A DNA stretch of 6,653 bases from positions 1-6,653 of the forward strand of contig CAIKSH010000333.1 of the NCBI GenBank assembly GCA_903830015.1, in the 5' to 3' direction. The translations under genes and the position numbers were made by a program. Under the pieces are notes generated by a model. That model ran no database searches, had not been told where the DNA came from, and was given only the letters and a program-made list of their open reading frames with translations. Positions 1-5,261 of the stretch are shown here, piece after piece. Position 1 is the stretch's first letter; each line of letters starts with the position of its first letter. This stretch comes from an uncultured Solirubrobacterales bacterium (GTDB lineage: Bacteria > Actinomycetota > Thermoleophilia > Solirubrobacterales > Solirubrobacteraceae).

Positions 1-987
1 CGGCAGGCCCAGATCGAGGCCGGCATCCCCAAGGAGGTCTCCTCCGAGACGATCAACAAGGTATGCGCCTCCGGTGTGCGTGCCGCGGTGCTCCTGGACC
101 AGGCGATCCGCGGCGGCGACGCCGAGGTCGGCGTGGCCGGCGGGATGGAGTCGATGTCGAACGCTCCCTACCTGATGCCCGGCGCGCGCTTCGGCTTCCG
201 CATGGGTGAGGTCAAGGCACTGGACTCGATGGTCAGCGACGGGCTCACCAACCCCTTCTCCGGGCGGCAGATGTTCGACGAGGCCACCGAGGTCGGCGAC
301 GAGCTCGGCATCGCCCGCGAAGACCTCGACCGGTGGGCGCTGCGTTCCCACCAGCGCACGGTCGAGGCCACCAACGACGGGCGGCTGCCCGAGGAGATGG
401 TCGCCGTCACCGTGAAGGGCCGCAAGGGCGACACCGTCGTCGAGGTCGACGAGGCTCCGCGCCTGGAGACCTCGATGGAGGTGCTGGGCAAGCTCCCGGG
501 GCTGGTCTCCAAGGAGGGCAGCCACACGGCCGGCAACTCCCCCGGGGTAAACGACGGGGCCGGGGCGCTGGTCCTGGCCTCCGACGAGTGGGCCCAGGCC
601 AACGGCCACGAGCCGCTGGCCGAGATCGTCGCCCACGCGCAGAGCGCCGGCGAATACGCCTACCTGGCCACGACCCCGGCCAGCGCGGCGATGAAGGCTC
701 TCGACAAGGCCGGCCTGCAGCCCGGCGATATCGACCTTTGGGAGATCAACGAGGCTTTCGCCTCGGTCGCCCTCAACTCGATCGACGCCCTGGGGATCGA
801 CGAGGAGCGCGTCAACGTCAACGGTGGCGCGGTGGCCATGGGCCACCCGATCGGCGCCTCCGGGGCGCGGATCATCGGCACGCTGGTCCACGAGCTTCGG
901 CGCCGGGGCGGCGGCCTGGGCTGCGCGGCGATCTGCTCGGGCGGCGGCCAGGGCGACGCGATCATCCTGCGCGTAAACGGGGGCTAG
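1..987 (+). CDS. Thiolase (acetyl-CoA C-acyltransferase), 5'-truncated by window edge
   Basis: Thiolases cleave 3-ketoacyl-CoA with CoA, the last step of beta-oxidation, or run in reverse to condense acetyl-CoA. The reading frame is open from base 1, so the start lies upstream. 328 residues are visible; with the nucleophile normally near residue 89 of a protein of about 390 residues, roughly 65 are missing. Visible motifs, numbered from the first in-window codon: the acyl-accepting Cys22 in NKVCASG; an HTAGNSPGVNDGAGAL stretch (usual form TAGNxSxxNDGAAA); Asn250 in NEAF; His282 in GHPIGASG; and the second catalytic Cys312 in CSGGGQG. All active-site elements are intact. The family is certain, but chain-length specificity (acetoacetyl-CoA versus longer 3-ketoacyl-CoA) cannot be read from the sequence. 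The stop TAG is directly followed by the ATG of the HAD gene, indicating one transcript and likely translational coupling. The cytoplasmic beta-oxidation role matches the ETF genes downstream. Confidence 0.96.
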   Translation, partial: RQAQIEAGIPKEVSSETINKVCASGVRAAVLLDQAIRGGDAEVGVAGGMESMSNAPYLMPGARFGFRMGEVKALDSMVSDGLTNPFSGRQMFDEATEVGDELGIAREDLDRWALRSHQRTVEATNDGRLPEEMVAVTVKGRKGDTVVEVDEAPRLETSMEVLGKLPGLVSKEGSHTAGNSPGVNDGAGALVLASDEWAQANGHEPLAEIVAHAQSAGEYAYLATTPASAAMKALDKAGLQPGDIDLWEINEAFASVALNSIDALGIDEERVNVNGGAVAMGHPIGASGARIIGTLVHELRRRGGGLGCAAICSGGGQGDAIILRVNGG

Positions 988-1806
988 ATGGGCGAGGGCG
1001 CATCCTCGCCCACCGCAGCGGTCTTCCTGGACCTCGACCGCACCCTGGTCGCCGGCTCGTCGGGCTTCTACTGGGCCCGCGCCGCGATGGACGCCGGCGT
1101 GATCAGCCGCCGCCGGATGGCGAGGATCGTCTTCCAGAACCTCGAGTTTCGCCTGCGCGGCTCGACCGACGAGGGCACCGAGAAGATGCGCGAGGAGATC
1201 TCGGCGATGGTCGCCGGCCGCCGCCAGACCGACCTCAGCCGGATGATGCCCGAGGTCCTCGCCGGGGTGCTTCCGCGGCTCTACCCGCAGATGCTGAAGA
1301 TCGCCTACGGCCACCAGGACGCCGGGCGCCGGGTCTACATCGCCACCGCCTCCTCCCAGGCCCTGGCCGACATCCTCAGCGACATCCTCGGCTTCGACGG
1401 GGGCATCGGCCAGGTCTCCGAAGTGGTCGACGGCCGCTTCACCGGCCGCGACGCCGACACATTCACCTACCGCGACGGCAAGGCCGAGCGGATCGGCAAG
1501 CTCGCCGATGCCGAGGGGATAGACCTCTCGGCCTCCTGGGCCTACTCGGATTCGGAGTCCGACCTGCCGATGCTGCGCCTGGTCGGCCACCCGGTGGCCG
1601 TCAACCCGGACCGTGAGCTCGAGCGCGTGGCCGCCGAGGAGGGGTGGGAGGTGCTGCGCTTCGAGCAGCTCGGCCGCAAGCTGATGGCCTTCGGCGCGCT
1701 GGTCCTGATGGGCCTGGTCGGTACAGCGGGTCGCACCGTCGTGGCCCGCCGCGGGGGAATCCCGCCGGCTTCGCCGCGCAGCCGCCTTCCCTGGCGGGGG
1801 CGCTAG
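988..1806 (+). CDS. HAD-superfamily subfamily IB hydrolase (phosphoserine-phosphatase-like) with C-terminal hydrophobic segment
   Basis: This 272-residue protein has the four HAD motifs in order: motif [10 protein letters not shown] with nucleophile Asp15 and acid Asp17; motif II Thr120 in IATASS; motif III Lys165 in DGKAE; and motif IV Asp188/Asp192 in [10 protein letters not shown], followed by GHPVAVNPD, typical of HAD-IB proteins. These enzymes hydrolyse phosphate esters through an aspartyl-phosphate; the substrate is not evident. Residues about 232-248 ([17 protein letters not shown]) form one hydrophobic stretch followed by an Arg-rich tail, so the protein may be membrane-tethered with the catalytic domain on the cytoplasmic side (inference). 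The ATG at 988 follows the thiolase TAG with no spacer, and no strong Shine-Dalgarno is visible, so translation probably depends on the thiolase. The link to acyl-CoA metabolism is positional only. A SerB-type role is possible but not supported by context. Confidence 0.9.
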   Translation: MGEGASSPTAAVFLDLDRTLVAGSSGFYWARAAMDAGVISRRRMARIVFQNLEFRLRGSTDEGTEKMREEISAMVAGRRQTDLSRMMPEVLAGVLPRLYPQMLKIAYGHQDAGRRVYIATASSQALADILSDILGFDGGIGQVSEVVDGRFTGRDADTFTYRDGKAERIGKLADAEGIDLSASWAYSDSESDLPMLRLVGHPVAVNPDRELERVAAEEGWEVLRFEQLGRKLMAFGALVLMGLVGTAGRTVVARRGGIPPASPRSRLPWRGR

Positions 1807-1826
1807 GCGGCCGCCCGGCATCGACG

Positions 1827-1832
1827 TATCCT
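1827..1832 (+). promoter_or_regulatory. Candidate -10 element for a leaderless mutase large-subunit transcript
   Basis: TATCCT fits the TAnnnT core of actinobacterial sigma-A -10 elements and ends 6 bases before the ATG at 1839. Transcription would therefore begin at or next to the start codon. No Shine-Dalgarno-like purine run lies between the HAD stop (1806) and the ATG. No convincing -35 is seen. Read-through from the thiolase-HAD operon remains possible because the gap is only 32 bases. Confidence 0.45.
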
Positions 1833-1838
1833 CTGGCC

Positions 1839-3491
1839 ATGGCGATCAGCCCCCAGGACCCGCGGGCGCTCGACGACGAGTGGCGTGAGCTCTTCGAGGC
1901 GACCGACGAGCGCGACGTGCCGTTCACCACGCTCTCCGGCGTTCCCATAGAGCCGCTCTACACCGAGACAGACCTGCCGGAGCCCGGGGAGATCGGCGTG
2001 CCGGGCCTCTACCCGTTCACGCGCGGGGTCTACCCGTCAATGTACCGCGGCCGGCTGTGGACGATGCGCCAGTTCGCCGGCTTCGGCAGCGCCGAGGAGA
2101 CCAACCGCCGCTTCCGTTACCTCCTCGACCACGGCCAGACCGGCCTCTCCACCGCCTTCGACATGCCCTCGCTGATGGGCCACGACTCCGACAGCCCGCT
2201 GTCGCTGGGCGAGGTCGGGCGCGAGGGGGTGGCCGTCGACACCCTTGACGACATGGAGACGCTCTTCCAGGGGATCGACCTGGGGGAGGTCTCGGTCTCG
2301 ATGACCATCAACGCACCGGCGGCGGTGATGCTCGCCTTCTACGTCGTGGCGGCCGAGCGCCAGGGCGTGCCGGCCGACCGGCTCGCCGGCACGATCCAGG
2401 CCGACATCCTCAAGGAGTACATCGCCCAGAAGGAGTGGTGCTTCCCGATCGACCCGGCGATGCGGGTGATGGGGGACATGATCGAGTGGTGCTCGACCGA
2501 GATGCCGCGCTGGCACCCGGTGTCGATCAGCGGGTACCACATCCGCGAGGCCGGGGCGACCGCCGCCCAGGAGCTCGCCTTCACGCTCAAGGACGGGCTG
2601 ACCTACGTCGAGCAGGCGGTCGAACGCGGCCTCGACGTCGACTCGTTCGCGCCGCGCCTCTCCTTCTTCTTCAACGCCCAGATCGACTTCTTCGAGGAGA
2701 TCGCCAAGTACCGCGCCGCGCGCCGGATCTGGGCCCGCGAGCTCCGCGAGACCTTCGGGGCCAAGGACCCGCGCAGCTGGCTGATGCGCTTCCACACCCA
2801 GACTGCCGGCGTCTCGCTCACTGCCCAGCAGCCGCTCAACAACATCACCCGCACGGCGATCGAGGCGCTCGCCGGGGTGCTCGGCGGGACGCAGTCGCTG
2901 CACACCAACAGCTACGACGAGGCGCTCGCCCTCCCGACCGAGGAGGCGGTCCGGGTCGCGCTGCGCACCCAGCAGATCATCGCCTTCGAGACCGGGGTGG
3001 CCAACACGATCGACCCGCTCGGCGGCTCGTACTTCGTCGAGGCCCTCACCGACGAGATGGAGCGCCAGGCCTACGACTACTTCGGCCGGATCGACGAGCT
3101 CGGCGGCATGGTCGAGGCGGTAAAGCAGAACTATCCCCAGCGGGAGATCGCCGACGCCAGCTACGAGCTCCAGCAGGAGATCGACTCCGGGCGCCGGGTC
3201 GTGGTCGGCGTCAACGACTTCACCGAGGGCGACGACGGCCAGACCCCGATCCTGAGGATCGGCCTCGAGGTCGAGCGCGAGCAGGTGGAGCGGCTGGCCG
3301 GGGTCCGGGCCCGCCGTGACGGCGCCGAGGTCGAGGCCTCGCTCGCCGCCCTGCGCGAGGCCGCGGCCCGCGAGGGCGAGAACCTGATGCCCTACATGAT
3401 CGCCTGCGCGCGGGCCTGGGCCAGCGAAGGCGAGGTCATCGAGTCGCTGCAGCAGGTCTTCGGCGGCTTCACCGAGCAGCCGGTCTTCTAG
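1839..3491 (+). CDS. Adenosylcobalamin-dependent acyl-CoA mutase large subunit, isobutyryl-CoA mutase-like (IcmA type)
   Basis: This is the catalytic (beta/alpha)8 subunit of the methylmalonyl-CoA mutase family, which rearranges acyl-CoA carbon skeletons by radical chemistry with B12. It has 550 residues and lacks the C-terminal B12 domain, the split architecture of IcmA/HcmA (IcmA is about 566). Visible landmarks: [20 protein letters not shown] then [28 protein letters not shown] with His234, equivalent to His244 of Propionibacterium methylmalonyl-CoA mutase; [33 protein letters not shown]; and [10 protein letters not shown]. With a constant offset of 10 from that enzyme, Tyr89 becomes Phe79, Arg207 becomes Gln197, and Ala116 stays Ala106. 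Phe plus Gln is the isobutyryl-CoA mutase pattern, and Ala106 argues against 2-hydroxyisobutyryl-CoA mutase, which has Asp117 and Ile90. The ATG at 1839 was chosen because homology begins just after it and the frame upstream overlaps the HAD gene. Its partner subunit is at 3942-4361. The family is secure; the substrate is inferred. Confidence 0.93.
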   Translation: MAISPQDPRALDDEWRELFEATDERDVPFTTLSGVPIEPLYTETDLPEPGEIGVPGLYPFTRGVYPSMYRGRLWTMRQFAGFGSAEETNRRFRYLLDHGQTGLSTAFDMPSLMGHDSDSPLSLGEVGREGVAVDTLDDMETLFQGIDLGEVSVSMTINAPAAVMLAFYVVAAERQGVPADRLAGTIQADILKEYIAQKEWCFPIDPAMRVMGDMIEWCSTEMPRWHPVSISGYHIREAGATAAQELAFTLKDGLTYVEQAVERGLDVDSFAPRLSFFFNAQIDFFEEIAKYRAARRIWARELRETFGAKDPRSWLMRFHTQTAGVSLTAQQPLNNITRTAIEALAGVLGGTQSLHTNSYDEALALPTEEAVRVALRTQQIIAFETGVANTIDPLGGSYFVEALTDEMERQAYDYFGRIDELGGMVEAVKQNYPQREIADASYELQQEIDSGRRVVVGVNDFTEGDDGQTPILRIGLEVEREQVERLAGVRARRDGAEVEASLAALREAAAREGENLMPYMIACARAWASEGEVIESLQQVFGGFTEQPVF

Positions 3492-3533
3492 CCGTCGGCG
3501 GGACTAACCGGCGCGCCGGCCCGGCGGGGCCAC

Positions 3534-3539
3534 TACTAT
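3534..3539 (+). promoter_or_regulatory. Candidate -10 element for cupredoxin gene
   Basis: TACTAT matches TAnnnT and ends 9 bases before the ATG at 3549, placing a likely transcription start within a few bases of the start codon. The sequence between shows no Shine-Dalgarno. No -35-like hexamer is seen at the usual distance, where the DNA is a GC-only run. This suggests that the cupredoxin is transcribed on its own, with a leaderless or nearly leaderless mRNA. Confidence 0.45.
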
Positions 3540-3548
3540 CGGGTGCCT

Positions 3549-3884
3549 ATGAATCGCAAGGTTTTCCTTCCCGCCCTAGCAGCCGTCGCCGCACTTGCCG
3601 CGCTCCCGGCCCTGGCTCCGGCCGCGGGTCCCGCAGCGCACGGCTCGGCCACCAGGACGATCCAGGTCAGGGACAACTTCTTCTCACCCAGGTCGGTCAC
3701 GGTGCCCAGGAACACGACGCTCAAGTTCGTCTGGCGCGGCCGCCTGGTCCACAACGTGGCCAGCGGCCGGCGCATCCTGATCTCCAACCGGACGAAGGGC
3801 TCCGGCGCCCTGCGGGTCTCGCGCTCGGTGACGCTCAACTGCACGCTGCACCGGGGCATGAACCTCAGGGTCAACGTCCGCTGA
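3549..3884 (+). CDS. Small secreted cupredoxin (type 1 copper protein, amicyanin-like ligand loop)
   Basis: This 111-residue protein has a Sec-type signal peptide: MNRK, then a hydrophobic core at about residues 5-23 rich in Ala/Leu, then a small-residue region (APAAG) suited to cleavage near residues 26-32. No lipobox cysteine or second membrane segment is seen, so the mature part (about 80 residues) should be soluble outside the membrane. The mature part begins TIQVRDNFFSPRSVTVPRNT, the usual cupredoxin opening, followed by FVWRGRLVHNV. Type 1 copper ligands are all present: His68, Cys98, His101 and Met104. The last three lie in CTLHRGM, with the Cys-x2-His-x2-Met spacing of amicyanin rather than the longer plastocyanin loop. 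The His68-Cys98 distance is short for the family. It presumably shuttles electrons or binds copper; its partner is unknown. The ATG at 3549 is preferred over an in-frame GTG at 3543. It lies between the two mutase subunit genes with no obvious functional link. Confidence 0.85.
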   Translation: MNRKVFLPALAAVAALAALPALAPAAGPAAHGSATRTIQVRDNFFSPRSVTVPRNTTLKFVWRGRLVHNVASGRRILISNRTKGSGALRVSRSVTLNCTLHRGMNLRVNVR

Positions 3885-3902
3885 CCCGCGCGGCGGCTCG
3901 AG

Positions 3903-3924
3903 CCGGGAGGGGATACCCTCCGGG
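3903..3924 (+). other. Imperfect hairpin upstream of the mutase small-subunit gene
   Basis: CCGGGAGGG (3903-3911) and CCCTCCGGG (3916-3924) can pair as a 9-bp stem with one mismatch around a GATA loop. No T-run follows, so it is not a standard intrinsic terminator. It starts 18 bases after the cupredoxin stop and overlaps the candidate -10 at 3914-3919. It could be an operator, an RNA stem or chance in GC-rich DNA. Confidence 0.4.
3914..3919 (+). promoter_or_regulatory. Candidate -10 element for mutase small-subunit gene
   Basis: TACCCT, in the context GGATACCCTCC, fits TAnnnT and lies 22 bases before the ATG at 3942, which would give a leader of roughly 15 bases. No purine-rich Shine-Dalgarno precedes the ATG, where the sequence is GACCGTCGCCCC. 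The element sits inside the hairpin at 3903-3924. Support is limited to the hexamer and its position. Confidence 0.3.
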
Positions 3925-3941
3925 ACGCTGACCGTCGCCCC

Positions 3942-4361
3942 ATGAACGCCCCGGCAACCCAAAAGATCCGCGTCGTAGTGGCCAAGCCCGGCCTCGACGG
4001 CCACGACCGCGGCGCCAAGATCATCGCCCGCGCCCTGCGCGACGCCGGCATGGAGGTCATCTACACCGGCCTGCACCAGACCCCGGAGCAGATCGTCGAG
4101 ACCGTCGTCCAGGAGGACGCCGATGCCGTCGGGCTCTCGATTCTCTCGGGCGCCCACATGACGCTCGTGCCGAGGGTGGTCGAGCTCCTGCGCGAGCAGG
4201 GCATCGACGACGTGCTGGTCACCGTGGGGGGCACGATCCCCGCCGACGACATCCCGGAGCTCAAGGAGCTGGGGGTCGCCGAGGTCTTCACGCCCGGCAC
4301 GCCGACCCAGGCGATCATCGACTTCATCTCCGGCTCCGTACAGGAGAGGGAACCGCGCTAG
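3942..4361 (+). CDS. Cobalamin-binding small subunit of acyl-CoA mutase (IcmB-like)
   Basis: This 139-residue free-standing B12 domain holds adenosylcobalamin and docks on the catalytic barrel of the large subunit. IcmB-type subunits are about 136 residues, so it is full length. Visible motifs: Asp19-x-His21-x2-Gly24 in [12 protein letters not shown], where His21 is the lower axial ligand of base-off cobalamin; Ser66-x-Leu68 in LSILSGAH, which contacts the nucleotide tail; and Gly96-Gly97 in VTVGGTIP. Together these give the complete DxHxxG...SxL...GG signature. The C-terminus ([14 protein letters not shown]) is also typical. It pairs with the large subunit at 1839-3491, from which it is separated by the cupredoxin gene and about 450 bases. 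The domain itself does not decide substrate; the large subunit does. The ATG at 3942 starts 7 residues before the first beta strand and is the natural start. No good ribosome-binding site is visible. Confidence 0.95.
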   Translation: MNAPATQKIRVVVAKPGLDGHDRGAKIIARALRDAGMEVIYTGLHQTPEQIVETVVQEDADAVGLSILSGAHMTLVPRVVELLREQGIDDVLVTVGGTIPADDIPELKELGVAEVFTPGTPTQAIIDFISGSVQEREPR

Positions 4362-4404
4362 ATCGGCGGGATTCTCGCCCCGTAGCCACGCTGCAAGTAC
4401 CCGA

Positions 4405-4420
4405 TTGACTGGTCAGTCAA
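4405..4420. promoter_or_regulatory. 16-bp palindromic operator candidate (TetR-family style)
   Basis: TTGACTGGTCAGTCAA has two perfect 7-bp inverted arms (TTGACTG and CAGTCAA) around a 2-bp centre. Its left arm supplies the -35-like TTGACT of the ETF promoter, so a bound protein would block RNA polymerase. Size and symmetry fit TetR-family repressors, several of which control acyl-CoA degradation genes in bacteria. No regulator gene is in the window, so the binding protein is unknown. Confidence 0.6.
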
Positions 4421-4435
4421 CTGGCCCGATAAACT
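4405..4435 (+). promoter_or_regulatory. Promoter of the etfBA-ETF-QO operon
   Basis: The -35 candidate TTGACT is at 4405-4410. Two overlapping -10 readings are possible: GATAAA at 4428-4433 with 17-base spacing, or TAAACT at 4430-4435 with 19-base spacing. The region is strikingly AT-richer than its surroundings and is followed by an A-rich leader (GGAAAACAAGTCCCAAACAGG). The expected transcription start is near 4438-4443, leaving about 25-30 bases of leader before GTG 4467. Confidence 0.6.
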
Positions 4436-4453
4436 GGAAAACAAGTCCCAAAC

Positions 4454-4458
4454 AGGAG
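4454..4458 (+). promoter_or_regulatory. Ribosome-binding site deciding the GTG start of ETF beta
   Basis: AGGAG lies 8 bases before GTG 4467 and is the clearest Shine-Dalgarno in the window. It fixes the GTG as the start, giving the expected N-terminus MKICVLVKEVPD. Confidence 0.8.
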
Positions 4459-4466
4459 AATCCGAA

Positions 4467-5261
4467 GTGAAGATCTGCGTTCTCGTAAAGGAAGTGCCCG
4501 ACGCCGCCGTCCAGAAGCGAATCGACCCGTCCACGGGTCGCATGGACCGCAGCGGGGAGAAGAACCTCAACCCGTACGACACCCACGCCATCGAGGCGGC
4601 GATGCAGCTCAAGGAGAGCGGCGCGCTGCCCGTCGAGGAGGTCGTGGCGGTGTCGATGGGTCCCGACTCGGCCGAGCGCGCGCTCCACAAGGCGGTCTCG
4701 CTCGGCGCCGACCGCTCAATTCACCTGAGCGACGACGCGCTCGCCGGTTCCGACGTCGCGGCCACCGGCTATGCGCTCTCGCAGGTGCTCGAGCGCGAGA
4801 AGCCCGACCTTGTCCTCCTCGGCCAGCAGTCCGATGACGGCGAGTGCTACACGATCGGCGCCGTCGTGGCCGACCACCTGGGAATGCCCTCACTGACCCA
4901 GGTCATCAAGATCGACGTCGAGGGCGGGGACAAGCTCCGCGCCGAGCGCCAGGCCGAGTACGGCTACGACACCGTCGAGGTCGCCCTGCCCGCCGTCATC
5001 TCGGTCGGCGACGCGATCAACGAGCCCCGCTACCCGTCGCTCAAGGCGATCATGGGGGCCAAGAAGAAGCCGCTCGAGAAGGTTGCGGCCGGCGACGTCG
5101 GCATCGACTCATCGAAGGTCGGCGGAGACCACTCCGCCGCGCAGTGGACCGGCTCCAAGGAACCGCCCAAGAAGGAGCCGGGCAAGATCATCGAAGACGA
5201 GGACACCAACGAGACGGTCGAGCAGATCGTCGCGTGGCTTGACGAGAGGAAGCTGATCTAA
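4467..5261 (+). CDS. etfB: Electron transfer flavoprotein beta subunit
   Basis: ETF beta pairs with ETF alpha in the cytoplasm and takes electrons from acyl-CoA dehydrogenases. The protein has 264 residues (human ETFB 255) and starts at GTG behind a clear ribosome-binding site. Visible motifs: N-terminal MKICVLVKEVPDAAVQ; LNPYDTHAIEAAMQLKE; the nucleotide-binding loop GQQSDDGECYTIG at 119-131; and LPAVISVGDAINEPRYPSL followed by KAIMGAKKK, reaching residue 201. This last block contains the partner-recognition loop of the family; Leu192 corresponds to human Leu195, which anchors dehydrogenases. After about residue 225 there is a charged linker (EPPKKEPGKIIEDEDTNE) and a helical C-terminus. The loop sequence differs from the common form of the AMP-binding loop, so the bound nucleotide and ETF subgroup are open. 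The stop TAA is directly followed by the ATG of ETF alpha. Confidence 0.95.
   Translation: MKICVLVKEVPDAAVQKRIDPSTGRMDRSGEKNLNPYDTHAIEAAMQLKESGALPVEEVVAVSMGPDSAERALHKAVSLGADRSIHLSDDALAGSDVAATGYALSQVLEREKPDLVLLGQQSDDGECYTIGAVVADHLGMPSLTQVIKIDVEGGDKLRAERQAEYGYDTVEVALPAVISVGDAINEPRYPSLKAIMGAKKKPLEKVAAGDVGIDSSKVGGDHSAAQWTGSKEPPKKEPGKIIEDEDTNETVEQIVAWLDERKLI

Noticed and set aside
333..1616. 427-codon plus-strand frame bridging thiolase and HAD genes
   Set aside because: The Arg/Gly/Pro-rich translation lies in a different frame from two genes with intact catalytic motifs. It is a shadow frame.
1751..1765. GCGGG-GGAAT-CCCGC short hairpin near the HAD gene end
   Set aside because: Only a 5-bp stem, it lies within the coding region and has no T-run. 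It is not a credible terminator.
1644..1838. Upstream in-frame extension of the mutase large subunit
   Set aside because: It would overlap the end of the HAD gene, and its residues are Arg/Gly/Pro-rich with no family similarity. ATG 1839 gives the expected N-terminus and length.
2037..2903. 288-codon minus-strand open frame inside the mutase large-subunit gene
   Set aside because: It is antisense to conserved mutase motifs, with a compositionally biased, domain-free translation. It is a codon-bias shadow.
3508..3519. Perfect 12-bp palindrome CCGGCGCGCCGG between mutase and cupredoxin genes
   Set aside because: It is made only of G and C in a GC-rich gap, with no T-run after it. Such palindromes are frequent by chance here, so neither terminator nor operator could be supported.
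3543..3548. GTG start two codons upstream for the cupredoxin
   Set aside because: ATG 3549 gives a normal MNRK n-region for the signal peptide and sits well relative to the -10-like element. The GTG remains possible but is less likely.
4365..4380. GGCGGGATTC in the gap after the small subunit, matching the reverse complement of a stretch near 1757-1766
   Set aside because: A 10-base match in a GC-rich window, one copy inside a coding region, with no flanking similarity. Treated as chance. The local fold is too weak for a terminator.
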